From NCBI RefSeq assembly GCF_034190915.1, contig NW_026947509.1:35038767-35102766 (forward strand): a DNA stretch of 64,000 nt, read 5' to 3'. Below are positions 11,578-22,154 of this stretch, in pieces. The stretch comes from Cavia porcellus (taxonomy: Eukaryota > Chordata > Mammalia > Rodentia > Caviidae). The notes beneath the pieces were generated by a model, which was not told the origin of the DNA, did not search any database, and saw only the letters and a program-made list of their open reading frames with translations. A program made the position numbers and the translations under genes. Each line of letters begins with the position of its first letter. Positions within the stretch are counted from its first letter, which is position 1.

Positions 11578-11879
11578 CTAGGCCAGGATGAAATGAAGAG
11601 AACACTCATTTCCCTCCTCCATGGCACTCGCCATTAGCAACCTTTCACAGTTTGGGGGGGAGCTTCCTCCGCACCCCTCTCTCCTTCCTACCGCTTAGTT
11701 CAGACTCCTGGTGCCCCAGTTGGTGCTATTCTGTTTTCCCCTCTCCCTTTTCTTGGGGCTCTGCTCTTTTGAAAGGCCAATTTTGCTTTTTCAAAAATAA
11801 AGATCATGGCCACAGCATAATACACATAAATAAGAGGGGATTTTCAGTGATCACAAAATAAGCAATGTTGCTTTGGGCA

Positions 11880-12255
11880 ACAGGCAGATGACAAAGACTC
11901 TTGACACCCCCACTAACAGTCCCTACCGTTCTTCCCCAAGTTGGTCACCATCTTGATTTCCAATTCCTGCGCAGATTTGGACTTTTATGTAATTTATAGA
12001 AATTGAATCATTTTTCTCCCCACTCCAGGGTGACAGAAACATGCTTGTGAGAGTTGCCTGGGGTCATTTTGTGTAGCTATTTTCACAACTGTATGAGATG
12101 AATAAGTCATAAGTGCATTTATACAAATACACTGTTTTACGTGTTGTCTTTCATGAATAATGCAGCTGTGAACATTCTTTCCTGTGGGCTTTGTTGAACA
12201 TAGTGTGCATTTCTGGTAGTTTCCATTTTAGAATGTAATTCCTGAGTTCTAGCAT
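11880..12255 (-). mobile_element. L1 3'-UTR fragment
   Basis: ATAATGCAGCTGTGAACATTC and AGAAATTGAATCATTTTTC are the reverse complement of a common L1 3' region. No coding content. Confidence 0.55.
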
Positions 12256-12689
12256 ATGTACATTTTTAATTTAAAAAGGGGACAAGTCTTCCCTGTGAAT
12301 TGGTGCCATGCGTGGGCTGCTGCAGGGAGAGCCAGATGCCAGCCTTTTCCCATGAGTCAGTGCCATTCGCAGACTGCAGGGGAAGAGAACAAGAAGTCAA
12401 CAAGAAGCAGGCCCTCCCTGCAAGTTGGCGCCATGTGCAGGTCACTGGGGGAGAACCAGATGCCAGCCCCTTCTGGCACATGGGCTGGGAGACAAGAAGA
12501 GCCAACCCCCCGCCCCCACGCCCTGTCACCTGCCATAGGCAACTGGCTGATCTGGAGAAGCACAGACTGTGAAGATGGCTCCTGAGGTGAGATACAATTT
12601 AATGCTTGTAGTATTTAGTGTTTCACTGACTTTGCAGGTCTAAAGCTGGTAGTTGAATCATCTATTCAGTGGATAACACTAGTCAGTAG

Positions 12690-13142
12690 TATATCATCTG
12701 GGGGCATCTCCTGAATGTGGTAGCCATTAAGTTAATTCCCTATTATCTTGTTTTGAAGTCCTGTATCATTCTCATTGTTTTGTTGGGTTGGGTTTTATTC
12801 TGTTTTTTGTTTGATTTAATTATATCTGATGGCATGGGAAGCTATTTCAAAGATAACAAGATATATACGGTAGCCATTTTGGATTTACTATTATCTTGTT
12901 TTGAAGACCTTTATTGCATTCATTGTTTTATTTTTATTGGTTCTATACTGTTCTGTTTTGTTTGATTTTACTATGTCTGAAGGTATGAGCAGCTATTTTG
13001 AAGACAACAAGAGGCATTGTGTTAACCATTGTTGATTTGCTGTTATCTTATTTTGAAGTTCTGTATCACTTTCACTGGCTTGTTTTAATTGGCTTTATTC
13101 TGTTTTATTTTGCTTGGGTTTATTCTCTTTAAAATAAAAATT
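12690..13142 (+). repeat. Tandem ~150-bp monomers, HAL1-like 3' end (copy B)
   Basis: About three monomers (CTTGTTTTGAAGTCC-type blocks at 12747, 12894, 13047), ending TCTCTTTAAAATAAAAA. Directly upstream (12256-12590) is a GC-rich stretch that itself carries a ~125-bp tandem duplication: the ATTGGTGCCATGCGTGGGC and GTTGGCGCCATGTGCAGG blocks, each with AACCAGATGCCAGCC or GAGCCAGATGCCAGCC. No ORF1 is present, so this is a deletion derivative or two adjacent pieces. Confidence 0.8.
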
Positions 13143-13144
13143 AT

Positions 13145-14200
13145 TTTAAAACGATGATGACAAAGTGTTTTGCAAAAGCATATGTAATGGTACAGATGTA
13201 GGCGAGAGCGAGCTTTACGACTCAAGGCAGTTTGGCATGGTGGGAACGTGGCATTGGGAGGTAAATGCCAAGCAATGGGGGAACAAACAGCTTGAGAGTT
13301 GCCTTTTCACATGTCACGACTGCCCAGGGCTACAAGGATGCCCTGGCTTTTAAAGTGGAGACAGTGGGCTTAAGGGAAATAAGCCTGGAGGTGCAGGCCA
13401 GACAGGGACTCTTCTAGTTCAAGGGAGACTGGTAGGGATCTAGATTAGGGTGCTCATACTGAGGACGGAGGGAAAAGGACCAGTTAGGACTATTTTGAAG
13501 TTGAAACTCACAGAAGTGGTGAAGACAGTGTCGGTTGCTTGACACCCCTAGGTTTTGGGATTGTTTATCACAATACCCGACCAGGGCAGACCCAGGCTGC
13601 CTCCCGATAAGGATGTTCTTCAGACCCTGAATGGAGGCCTTTGGGAGAAATCAGCACAAAGGTCAGATGTGGACTGGACATGTGTGTTTGGTGGCTGAAT
13701 TTTGGAGAGACCAGCCGCCTGCGGGGGCCCTGTGGGGAAGGGGACCCCACTCCTTCTCTCCATAACAAGGACAACCCTGTGCCTTCTTCTGAATCCACCC
13801 TCTACTCCAGTTGAGCGCGTCTTGAATGGGCCCCTCTCATGGAGCCACATCCCATCCATTGTCTACCTGGCTCTCTCTTTGCACCTCTCTCTGCACATTC
13901 CCCCATTTCTCTATTCCTGGGTGTTTGCTCTCCTTTACAGCTTTCTCTGCACATTCTCTTTTTCTCTATGTTAAAAAAATCGTTGAATCTCAGGCCAGGA
14001 GTAGGGCTGTACTTTGGGAACCAGAATTAAGGGAGTGCTCAGTCGCTGGTGCTGAGAGAGAGATTTTCTGTGGGTCCCTCTGCTATGACTGGTGCCAGCC
14101 TCGCTGTCTCCTACCTGGTGTGCCAATTGGTCCATCCATCACGGTTCCTGCCTTTCTTCCTTTCCTTTCCTTTCCTTTTTTCTTTCTTTTCTTTTTTTCC
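13145..14200. other. SP100 intron, nothing recognised
   Basis: Overlapping open frames on both strands at 13568-13974 reflect GC content; no protein is recognised. Confidence 0.5.
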
Positions 14201-14204
14201 CCTG

Positions 14205-14362
14205 TATCTGTTTTTTAAGGCACAGTCTTTCTATATAGTCCAGGCTGACCCTGAACCCACTATGTAGCCCAGATCAGCCTCAAACTCATGGCAATCTGCC
14301 TGCCTCAGCCCCGCCAGTGCTGGGATTACAGGCGTGTACCACCATGCCCAGTTTTGCTTTTT
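14205..14362 (-). mobile_element. B1-like SINE
   Basis: Reverse copy: CCTGCCTCAGCC, GCTGGGATTACAGGCGTG, ACCACCATGCCCAG. Preceded by a CTTTCC/CTTTT-rich run at 14150-14200. Confidence 0.9.
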
Positions 14363-14619
14363 TTCTTAATTGTGTTTTAGTTTTTATTTTTATTGGTACA
14401 TGTTTAGTGTACACAATGGTTAAAATTCTCTTGGGGAGTTAGAACATGTACATGACACATGTATTATTTTGTTTTGAAATTCTGTATCATTTTTTTTTTT
14501 TGGTTTGTTTTTTAAAAAAATCAACCAGAGACTATGGAACAAAGGTTGCTTGTCTGAATTGGAATGGCCAGTTAGTATGGGAGAATAAAGGAAAATTTTT
14601 GCTCTCAAAATGCAGAAAT

Positions 14620-15910
14620 ATAATAATTAGAACATTTTGGAGAGAAGTGCAAGTTGGTGGAATAGGTGTCCCCAGAATTCCCTCCAGAAATACCAAGCAA
14701 ACAACTCTAAGGCTGAAAATACTTTCCTAAGATTAAAGGGTGCCAGGTGAGAGATGACAGCACCCAGATGTAGCAAGGAAATAGGAAAAGATGCATTGGA
14801 GCTGACAGGAGGACAGTTTTGTGTTATCCATGCCATTCCTTCTCTACTCCAGATAGCACAGCGTGGACAGAGGAAATCTACACTCGGGAGAAGGAAGTGA
14901 GAGCTGGACTTCATTTCAGGCCCCGAAGCGCCTCCAAGCCTGCCCCAGTCCCAGGTTGTATCCCATACAATCAGGCTGTTTGCCAGCCAGATGAAGATTT
15001 TACAAGGATTTTCTCTACAAGAAAATTACAGGTCAATATCCCTGTAAGCACAGACGCAAAAATCCTCAGCAAAATACCAGCAAACCAAATTCAATAGAAC
15101 GTTAAACGGACATTCACCATCATCAAGTCAAATTTAACCAAAAATAAAAGATGGCTCAACTGACGCAAATATCTAGACACCATGTTTGGTATAATGAAGA
15201 TCAGAAAACTTACGATTACCTCAATAGATGCAGAAAAGCATTAGATAAAATTCACCATTCTTTCATGGTAAAAATTCTCTGTAATTAGATATTAAGGAAT
15301 GCAAATCAATATGTCAGTACCTCTAATACCATTATGGTAATGGGAGTTCTAGCCCGAGCATTTGGGCTAGGGAAAGAAGTAAAAACCATTGAAATGAGAG
15401 AGGCAGAGGTATACTGGCATTGTATATAAGGGCCATATATGACAAACCCAGTAACCATCGCATTCAATGGTGAAAAGCTGAAAACTTTTGCTTTAAGATC
15501 AAGACAAAGAGAAGGATGCCCACTTTCACCACTTCAATCAACACAGTTCTACAAATGGCCAATGTATGCATGAAAAGGTGGCCAAGCTCACAGTTCATTA
15601 AGGATGGACAAGCACAACTATAACAAGACATCACCTCATACCTGTCAGAAGGGCTACTATCAAAAAGACAGAAGATGATAAGTGTTGGTGTGGATAGAGG
15701 GTAAATGGAGCCCTTGTACAATCCTGGTGAGAAGATAAATTAGTAGAACCATTCTGGGAAACAGTATAGAGGTCTCTCAAACAGCTAAACCCAGAACAGT
15801 ACTGATCCAAGCATCAGACTCTTGAGTATCTAACGAAATGAATCAAAATCAGCATGTCAAAAAAGCGTTTACATGCTTATGTCTATTACAGCATCATTTT
15901 CAAAACTCAA
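14620..15910 (+). mobile_element. L1 fragment: 5' piece joined to ORF2 remnant
   Basis: 14620-14990 resembles an L1 5' UTR (AGTGCAAGTTGGTGGAATAGG). From 15000 it is decayed ORF2: TACAGGTCAATATCCCTG, then ATGCAGAAAAGCATTAGATA (the reverse transcriptase region), AGAAGGATGCCCACTTTCACC, then the 3' part. Multiple stops. Confidence 0.75.
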
Positions 15911-15913
15911 CTT

Positions 15914-16078
15914 ATGGCTGGGCATGGTAACGCACCCCTGTAATCCCAACACTTGGGAGGCTGAGGCAGGTGGATTGCTGTGAGTTCAAGGCTACCCTAG
16001 ACTACATGGTGAATTCAAGATTAGCCTGAACTACATAGTGAGATCCTGTCTCAAAAAACAAAGCAAAGCAAAACGAAC

Positions 16079-16114
<36 letters not shown>

Positions 16115-16160
16115 GCAAAACAAAACACCAAAAAAACAAACAACAACAACAAAAAAAAAA
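15914..16160 (+). mobile_element. B1-like SINE inserted in L1, long A-rich tail
   Basis: GGCTGGGCATGGTAACGCAC, TGAGGCAGGTGGATTGC, two GTGAGTTCAAGG/GTGAATTCAAGA units, ATCCTGTCTC, then A29 and an (AAC)-rich tail to 16170. It splits an L1 3' end. Confidence 0.93.
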
Positions 16161-16164
16161 ACAC

Positions 16165-16615
16165 AAAAAAACCAAGATACAAATTAACCCAATTAAACAT
16201 CACTAGATAAAGAAAATGTGATGTACTCACACTTCAACCTAAAAATCAGGAAATCCCTACGTTTGTGACAACATGAAGATCTGGGAGAACACTGTGTTAA
16301 ATAAAATAATCCAGGCACAGTAAAACAAATGTTGCGTGGCCCACTTATACGTGGAGTGTAAAAGTGATGAACTCACAGATGTATGCCATTCACCAGGAAT
16401 TGGAGAGAGAGGGGAGGTGACTGAGATTTTGGATACAAAATAAATAAGTTCAAGAGGTCGATTGTATAACACAGGACCATAGTCATTAATGATGCCTCAA
16501 AACTTGCTAAGAGAATGAATGTGTTCTCACCACAAAAATGGTATGTGAGGCAATGTATATGGTAGCTAGCTCAGTTTAGCCATTTTACAGTGTATGTATG
16601 TTTTAAAATACTCTG
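16165..16615 (+). mobile_element. L1 3' end, continuation after B1 insertion
   Basis: CTAGATAAAGAAAATGTGATG, CATGAAGATCTGGGAGAACAC and GGATACAAAATAAATAAG are L1 3'-UTR sequence. It continues the element interrupted at 15914-16160. Confidence 0.7.
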
Positions 16616-16639
16616 TGGTAAATTTGTGTGTGTGATTGT

Positions 16640-16716
16640 GTATTACGGATGGAATCTATGATCCCACACATTCTAGGCAAGTACCTTACCACTGAGCTAC
16701 ACCACCAGCCCCAAAC
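16640..16716 (-). mobile_element. ID-like SINE, diverged
   Basis: CTTACCACTGAGCTACACC and CCAGCCCC mark the reverse 5' end; the B box region (GGAATCTATGATCCC) is diverged. Confidence 0.75.
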
Positions 16717-16839
16717 ATATAGAATTTTTAACTTGTCAGTTTAAAAATGGGTAAGATGAAGTTTTTAGAAGGCGGCTAACCACCAACAAATACACAACAT
16801 CTGACAAACAAACCAAGCCGGCACGTAGGTAATAATTAC

Positions 16840-16914
16840 TTTTGTTGTCGTAGGGCGGTGGGCTGGGCGGCTCCAGGCTTATGTCACTATCCACTGGCAC
16901 TTCTTCAAAGGATT
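16840..16914 (-). CDS. Candidate SP100 exon, proline-rich
   Basis: 75-bp minus-strand segment between an acceptor (GCTTTTCACCTTCACAG) and a GTAATT donor (16834-16839). It is phase 1 in and 1 out like the certain exons on both sides, and fully open: SFEEVPVDSDISLEPPSPPP then YDNK. It lies in the right order between the exons at 19493 and 11437, where human SP100 codes for a stretch containing PCPLPCDEESPEAE. Joined to the next exon it reads DNKRTEQHSQDIQ. I do not recognise a direct human counterpart, so it could be a lineage-specific exon or chance. Supporting facts are symmetric phase, both splice sites and non-repeat sequence. Confidence 0.45.
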
Positions 16915-17171
16915 CTGTGAAGGTGAAAAGCGCCACCTCTGAGGCCCTTGCTCTGCCCGACTTCCTTTCTGTTAGACATCTCCCTTCTTTTCTTCTCAAA
17001 TTTCTACCTACTGCCCTGTCTGCGTGGTTGGCACCTCCACCCCCTGAAGATGTTTGTCACCGATTTTATGGCTTCTCTGAGCTCTCCTTTTGCCTTTTAT
17101 TTCTGTCTCTTCTCCACTGAAGATTTACAACTCTACCTCTTTTTTTCATCTCTCCAGATTCTTCCTCCCTT

Positions 17172-17370
17172 TGCGGGGGAGAGCAGCACGAGGGACTAAA
17201 CCCAGGGCTTTCCCACCATGCTACATGCCCAGAAACTGTCCTCTTCTTAAATTTAGAGACAGGGTCTCACAAAGTCACTAAGTTGACCAGGCTGGGCTTG
17301 AACTTGGGATCTTCCTGCCTCAGTCTTCCAGAGTGTTGGAATTACAGGCATGCACACTATGCTGCTAGTT
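17172..17370 (-). mobile_element. Composite B1-dID-like SINE
   Basis: The right part is a reverse B1 (GACAGGGTCTCACAAAGTC, ATTACAGGCATGCACAC). The left part (GGACTAAACCCAGGGC, CCACCATGCTACATGCCC) is ID-derived. The fusion of ID and B1 halves is the rodent B1-dID architecture. Confidence 0.75.
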
Positions 17371-18259
17371 TTTTCTTTCTAACCATCTTCTTCCTGTTCT
17401 CTTTCATCAGCATATCAGACAGTATTCCTGTACTCTGAGTCCGATGCTCCTGCCTCAGCCTCCTGATTATGATTCTCTCCTCACATCAGTCTACTCCTCC
17501 ACTAACAGCCAGGACTTCTTGGCCCTTCCACACTGGGGCACACACTTACCTCCTGGTGCAGACTCCTGGGCAGTCTGGTCATCTGTTTGGTGGCTTCGTG
17601 GTGCATCGTTTCTTTCCCTGGTTGCTTCCTCTTGCAGTCCATTTATCTGTTCTCTTTCATGGGAGCAGCCTGGGAGTCCATTCTCAGTTAAGTTTTTACC
17701 TAAAACATATTTTGATTCAGAGATGCTTTATCAGTCAGGATCCAATAGGAAAACACGAATCACTCTAAGTCTTTAAAACAAAGCACATGTGATTCAGTTC
17801 AGGGAAGAGGTGAGAAGTCCCACTGGAAGAACACACTACCCGGGAAGCTGGGAGAGGACGGAAGGGGGCCCAGGGTGGGGACGTCACTGGGAGGACCGAG
17901 CTGGAGCTATGGCAGAGAGGCAGCTGCCGTTGGAAACGCTCCTGAGCAGTGACAGGGAAGCACCAGCCTTTCCCTTTGTCCAGTTCTGCAGAATTTTGCT
18001 GTCTCTCTTGTTAGGAACCCAGCAGGAAGGCAACAAGCAATGCAAGTTGGAGAGGAAAACGGTAGGATCCGGGCGGAGGGCGGAGTCGAGCAGGAAGGGC
18101 AAGGCAGGCGAGGCAGGAGCCCTCTCTCCGCTCTTGGTGAACCTCTGCTGGCCGCTACTCATTCCACACCCCTCACCTGCTCCCCTCAACCTCAACAGTA
18201 CACGAAAGCATGGAACATGAGATATAAAAGGATTAAAGACATTATACTATAGTGTTGCA
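17370..18259. other. SP100 intron, nothing recognised
   Basis: GC-rich part with overlapping frames on both strands (17789-18220); neither strand matches an SP100 exon or another protein. Confidence 0.5.
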
Positions 18260-18805
18260 GGCATCCCTACATTCCCAGCAGCACAATTCATAACAGCTGA
18301 ATGCTGGAATCAGCTTACGTGTTCGTCAGCAGATGCATGGATAAAGCAAACGTGTTTACATACCAGGGAGCACTCTTCTCTGCCACGTGGGAAGATAAAT
18401 GAGTCTTTCTTAGGAAAATGGATGCACTTTGAGACCACGGTGTTAAGTGAAGTAAGTCGATCAATCATACAAGCTCAACTATCTCATGATTTCTCTTATA
18501 TAGGAAACCCAAATATAAACAAAGGACAATTATGGCAGCCTTTGTTGCCATAATTGGTGATTTTCTATTATCTTGAAGACCTGTATTGCTTTCATTATTT
18601 TGTTTTGATTGGTTGTATTCTGTTCTGTTTTGTTTGATTGTTTTATATCTGATGACGCAGGCAGCTATTTTGAAGATAACAAGAGGCATTATGATAGCCA
18701 CTATTGACTTCCTATTATCTTGTTTTGAAGTCCTATATTGCTTTCATTGATTTGCTCTGATTGACTTTATTCCATTTTATTTTGTTTAGTTTTACTCTCT
18801 TTAAA
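18260..18805 (+). mobile_element. L1 3'-end fragment with ~150-bp monomers (copy C)
   Basis: 18260-18530 is typical mammalian L1 3' sequence (AGCAGCACAATTCATAACAG, then GTGTTAAGTGAAGTAAGTCG). It runs without a break into about two of the 150-bp monomers and the CTCTTTAAAATAAAAAAAG tail at 18789. This shows how the monomer array is attached to an L1-type 3' UTR. Confidence 0.75.
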
Positions 18806-19233
18806 ATAAAAAAAGAAGAACAAAATAAAAAATAACAAGAATAGGAAATATAGGATAGATCTTTCTTTTTCTTTTTTTATTTTTGGTGGTAGACCTTTCT
18901 TAAATGTTAAGGGGATCAAGAGATTGAGGAAAGGGAGCGCGAGGGGGAGAAAAAGGAATTTTAAAAAAGGATTTAAGATGTATTATATATTCTGCATATA
19001 CACCTTGTAAGTTCTGTGGTGAGATTTGTCACTATTTAATATTTTAATATTCTGGTAAATGATGTATTTTGTTTTTGTCCATCACCATGAAGGAGAGGTA
19101 TAGCTGCTTTTCAATAAACATTTATTTTACAAATAAAAAATAATTTTAAAATGATGTGTTATATACGTGTACTGATAAATTAAAAAATGATACATGTTAC
19201 ATACATGTACCACACAAGAAATGTAAACATTAC

Positions 19234-19299
19234 CTACTGCAAACATGTACTTAAAAAAAAGATCAGGCTCAGAGCCATCAGGAGTGGACACAAATTCGT
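19234..19299 (-). CDS. Candidate SP100 exon (weak)
   Basis: A minus-strand acceptor of good quality (TTTCTTCTGCCCTTAG) at 19300 onward opens a 66-bp segment that is open in the frame required by the preceding exon (phase 1). It begins DEFVSTPDGSEPDL, faintly like the human SP100 segment LEVFISAPRSEPV. A GTAATG donor at 19228-19233 keeps phase 1, but an alternative GTACAT lies upstream, and the second half is a poly-A/T rich run that does not look coding. I keep it only as a candidate. Confidence 0.22.
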   Translation of the reverse strand, partial: TNLCPLLMALSLIFFLSTCLQ

Positions 19300-19492
19300 C
19301 TAAGGGCAGAAGAAACCCTGGTAGGTAACCCAGGGGACCGAGACTCTGCTGTGCAAACCCTGGGCTTGGAAAGATAGCAGATGCAAAGACTGAAAATCCT
19401 CAGCCGTCAGTCACAGAAGGAAGCAGCCCCACAGTGCATTCCAGAAAGGGGTAAACCAGCAAAGGCCCACTCAAGAGCCCAGAGGCACAGAC

Positions 19493-19555
19493 CGTCAGCT
19501 GAAGGCTCCGGGAGTGACCACGTAAGGCTTCGTGAAGCAGAGTTTCTTCCAGTTC
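19493..19555 (-). CDS. SP100: SP100 exon 6: linker after HSR
   Basis: 63-bp exon, phase 1 in and 1 out. The translation GTGRNSASRSLTWSLPEPSAD matches human GTGENSFRSLTWPPSGSPSH. The length agrees with the human exon boundary implied by that alignment. The acceptor is strong (CTTCTTCCTTTAG). The donor is GTCTGT (19487-19492), which lacks the usual purine at +3, so exon usage could be variable. The region is predicted to be disordered and has no known catalytic role. A longer open frame (19407-19610) continues past the donor but loses similarity there. Confidence 0.83.
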
Positions 19556-21119
19556 CTAAAGGAAGAAGTGGAAAGTGAGTTTCAGAAATTGAACTGTGGG
19601 TTTTTGCCATTTCCCCTCCCTCTCTGCACTGCTTTCGTCAGGCAGGAGGTTAAAGAGCCGATCTGGATGTGTCAGTCTGGGGCCGTCTGGGGCTGACAGC
19701 ACCTCTCGCTTCTTGGAGTCAGACTGTAATCCCGAGGGTGAGGAGGACCAGCACCCTGCCGCTGGCTCAGGGCCTCACAGCATCCTCTGCGGGCTGCGCT
19801 GGCACCTGGCAACGACGTCTGGATACCCACAGCTGAGGCCAGTCTGCCCTTCTTCCTAGGACTGCCCTGCCCAGCGGCTCCCCCAGCCCTTAGAGGTCCT
19901 GGTTGCCTGGTCCCCGCTGCCTTTCACACCACATCCTCTCCACACATCCACTGGCTTTTTTTTGTTGGCCTTCCCATGGGATCTCACGGCCGAGTCACCT
20001 CCACTTCCTGGAACTCGTGCTGCGTGTTTCCTGCGTCTTGCTCTCCGCGTATGTTTCCCTCCTTCCATCTCATGTGTCTGCCTTTTCCTTAGATTACCTG
20101 GTTAAGAACACTGGCTCTCCGATCAGAATGCCTGAGTTCTCCCTTGCTCACTGGACTCATAGCAAATTCCTCACATGGTCGTTACAGATTTCAGTTTCCT
20201 CATCTGCAAAGATGCGAGCCTAATTGGCTCCCTGGACACTAAATCCACAATGACCAAGAGTAAATAGTCAACAGAGTGGGTGATCAACTACAAGGTTCTT
20301 TTTTATTAGGGCCTTTACCCCTTTCTACCTTTCCATTTCCCTTTTCTTCCTGACTCTCTCAGAGTGTCCATGTGCTCTTCTCACATCACCACGTCCTCTC
20401 TGGGTCCCTCTACATGAATATTCCTGCTCTGGAACAACTGTCCCCATGTTTAAAACCATCTCTTCTGCTGCTGTGGGGAAACATCGTGATGCAATCTGAA
20501 GAGGATATTTAGGTCTGGCTTCCCTGCTCTTGGTTAGAGCTTCTGAACTCTTAAATTTCTTTAGTGATAGAAATAAAAAGAGCCTCTTTCGCTATTCATA
20601 ACCAGCCCTTTTCAGTAACACTTCAGTTTACACTAATGAAATGGGTTCTGGGAAGCCCCTAAGGAGGGAGGGCTGGTTTCTAAGGGAAATTAAACTTGAT
20701 TGGAGGATCAGAGGCCCCTGGTCTCCAGGGAGGAGAGATGGGCTGGAGGCTGACTTAATCACAGCTAGCCCGTGAGTTACCCAATCATGCCTACACACAG
20801 GAACTTCTATTTTTAAAAAAGACTTAAATGATTGGGTTCAGAGACCTACTGGGTTGGCAAACATGTGGGCGTTCTGAGAGGGCTGCATGTCCAGAGAGGG
20901 TGTGGAAATTCCATATCGCTCATTTCCTATGCCCCACACAGCTCTTTTATCTGGCTATTCTTAAGTTCTATCCTTTTATAATGAACTGTAAGCTTTGTAG
21001 GACTTGTTCTCTGAGTTGCATTAGTTCTGTTAATAGATTACCCAACTCAAGAAGAGGATGTGGCAACTTGGAGCCAGTTGGTCAGAAGAACAGATCCCAA
21101 CCAGGAACTTCTGCTCTGG

Positions 21120-21206
21120 AGATAGTGCTTCACCACACCGCTAGGCTGGCCTTGCACTCCTGGGCTCAAATAATCCTCTTCCTTCTGCCTCCTGTGCAGC
21201 TGTAAC
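21120..21206 (-). mobile_element. B1-like SINE fragment, eroded
   Basis: GCTTCACCACACCGCTAGGC, GGCCTTGCACTCCTGGGCTC and TCCTTCTGCCTCCTG are a degraded reverse B1 core. This accounts for part of an apparent 125-codon plus frame there. Confidence 0.5.
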
Positions 21207-21639
21207 AGCTCCTGGTTACAACCTGGCGCCTGGAACTGTCATCTGAGGTGGGGGCTGTCTCGACGTACTAAGCCCTTAACATGTGAGCTGTGCTAATTCT
21301 AGCTGGTAAGTACCTGGAGAGAAGTGAGCTATAGGACATGCTGCAGAATCTTGGTGGGCACTGGAGAGTCCCCCTCTCTCATATTCTATGTCAGAAGTCC
21401 TATGAGTGTGAAGGTGTCAGTAACAAGGGAGTTTATCTCTCACCAAGGGCCTGCTCTTTAATGCTGGCCATGGGCCATAGTTCTTACCTCTTCACAGCCT
21501 CATCCTGATCTCCCACAGAGATCTTTTCCTAAATCACAATTACATCTAAGTAGGCAGTCTCTCTAAATCTGCTTACTGGTGACCTGGCTCTGGTTCCTTT
21601 ATCTTTGGTATTGGCTACTTTGTTATGATTGCACTTCCC

Positions 21640-21927
21640 CTTAGGGACTTATTATGGTTTTCATCTCAAGTGTCCTCCCGAGGCTCATGGGCCACAGGCC
21701 TGGTCCCCAGTCAATGGTACTACTGGAACCTGGTGAACCATGAGTTGAACAGTTTCATTCCTCTGTGTTTCCATCATTGATGTTTAGCCTCTCCACAGGT
21801 CCCAAACAATGGGGCCAAGCAACCATGAACTGAAGCCTCCAAAACCATGAGCCCAGGTAAATATCTCCACCTTTTAGCTGATTTCTCTTAGGTACTTTGG
21901 CACAGTCATGGAAAGCTGATTAACACA
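21640..21927 (+). mobile_element. MaLR/MLT-like LTR
   Basis: TTATTATGGTTTTCATCTC start, GGTCCCAAACAATGGGGCC and ACCATGAACTGAAGCCTCC, GGTACTTTGGCACAGTCATG, and an AAAGCTGATTAACACA end are landmarks of mammalian ERVL-MaLR LTRs. Solo LTR, no internal genes. Confidence 0.65.
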
Positions 21928-22070
21928 AGGCTCATATAAAAACTCCTTTCCTTGCCTTCTTTATGGTTCTCTCCCATTTATCTCCTAGTTCACGATCTTC
22001 ATTAGCAGACTCCTTTTTCTCCTTTTCCTCTGAACAGATAAGAATCTGGTTTTTGCCTAATTATAATTAC

Positions 22071-22154
22071 CTTCTTCAAGCCTTAGTTGGGTGTGGGGTC
22101 TCTCTTCTCTCTCTTCTCCATCACCTTCTGGGAGACACAGTTTGTCATGGATCA
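22071..22154 (-). CDS. SP100: SP100 exon 5: C-terminal end of HSR region, acidic stretch
   Basis: 84-bp exon, phase 1 in and 1 out. It reads MIHDKLCLPEGDGEEREERP followed by HTQLRLEEG, matching human VIHDKLPLQESEEEEREER and then LQLSLEQG. Acceptor CTCTTTAG lies right of 22154 and the donor is GTAATT (22065-22070). The middle is a GA-rich run (plus 22100-22118) coding for acidic and basic residues; I checked the count twice and the frame is intact. It closes the HSR region and begins the low-complexity linker. It belongs with the exon at 23704-23872 on the right and the one at 19493-19555 on the left. Confidence 0.92.

Noticed and set aside
20828..21205. 125-codon plus-strand frame.
   Set aside because: Its 3' part is an eroded B1 SINE and there is no similarity in the rest.
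22071..22154. An apparent frameshift in the SP100 exon MIHDKL.
   Set aside because: My first reading dropped two bases of the GA run. Re-reading gave an 84-bp exon in perfect frame with the human sequence.
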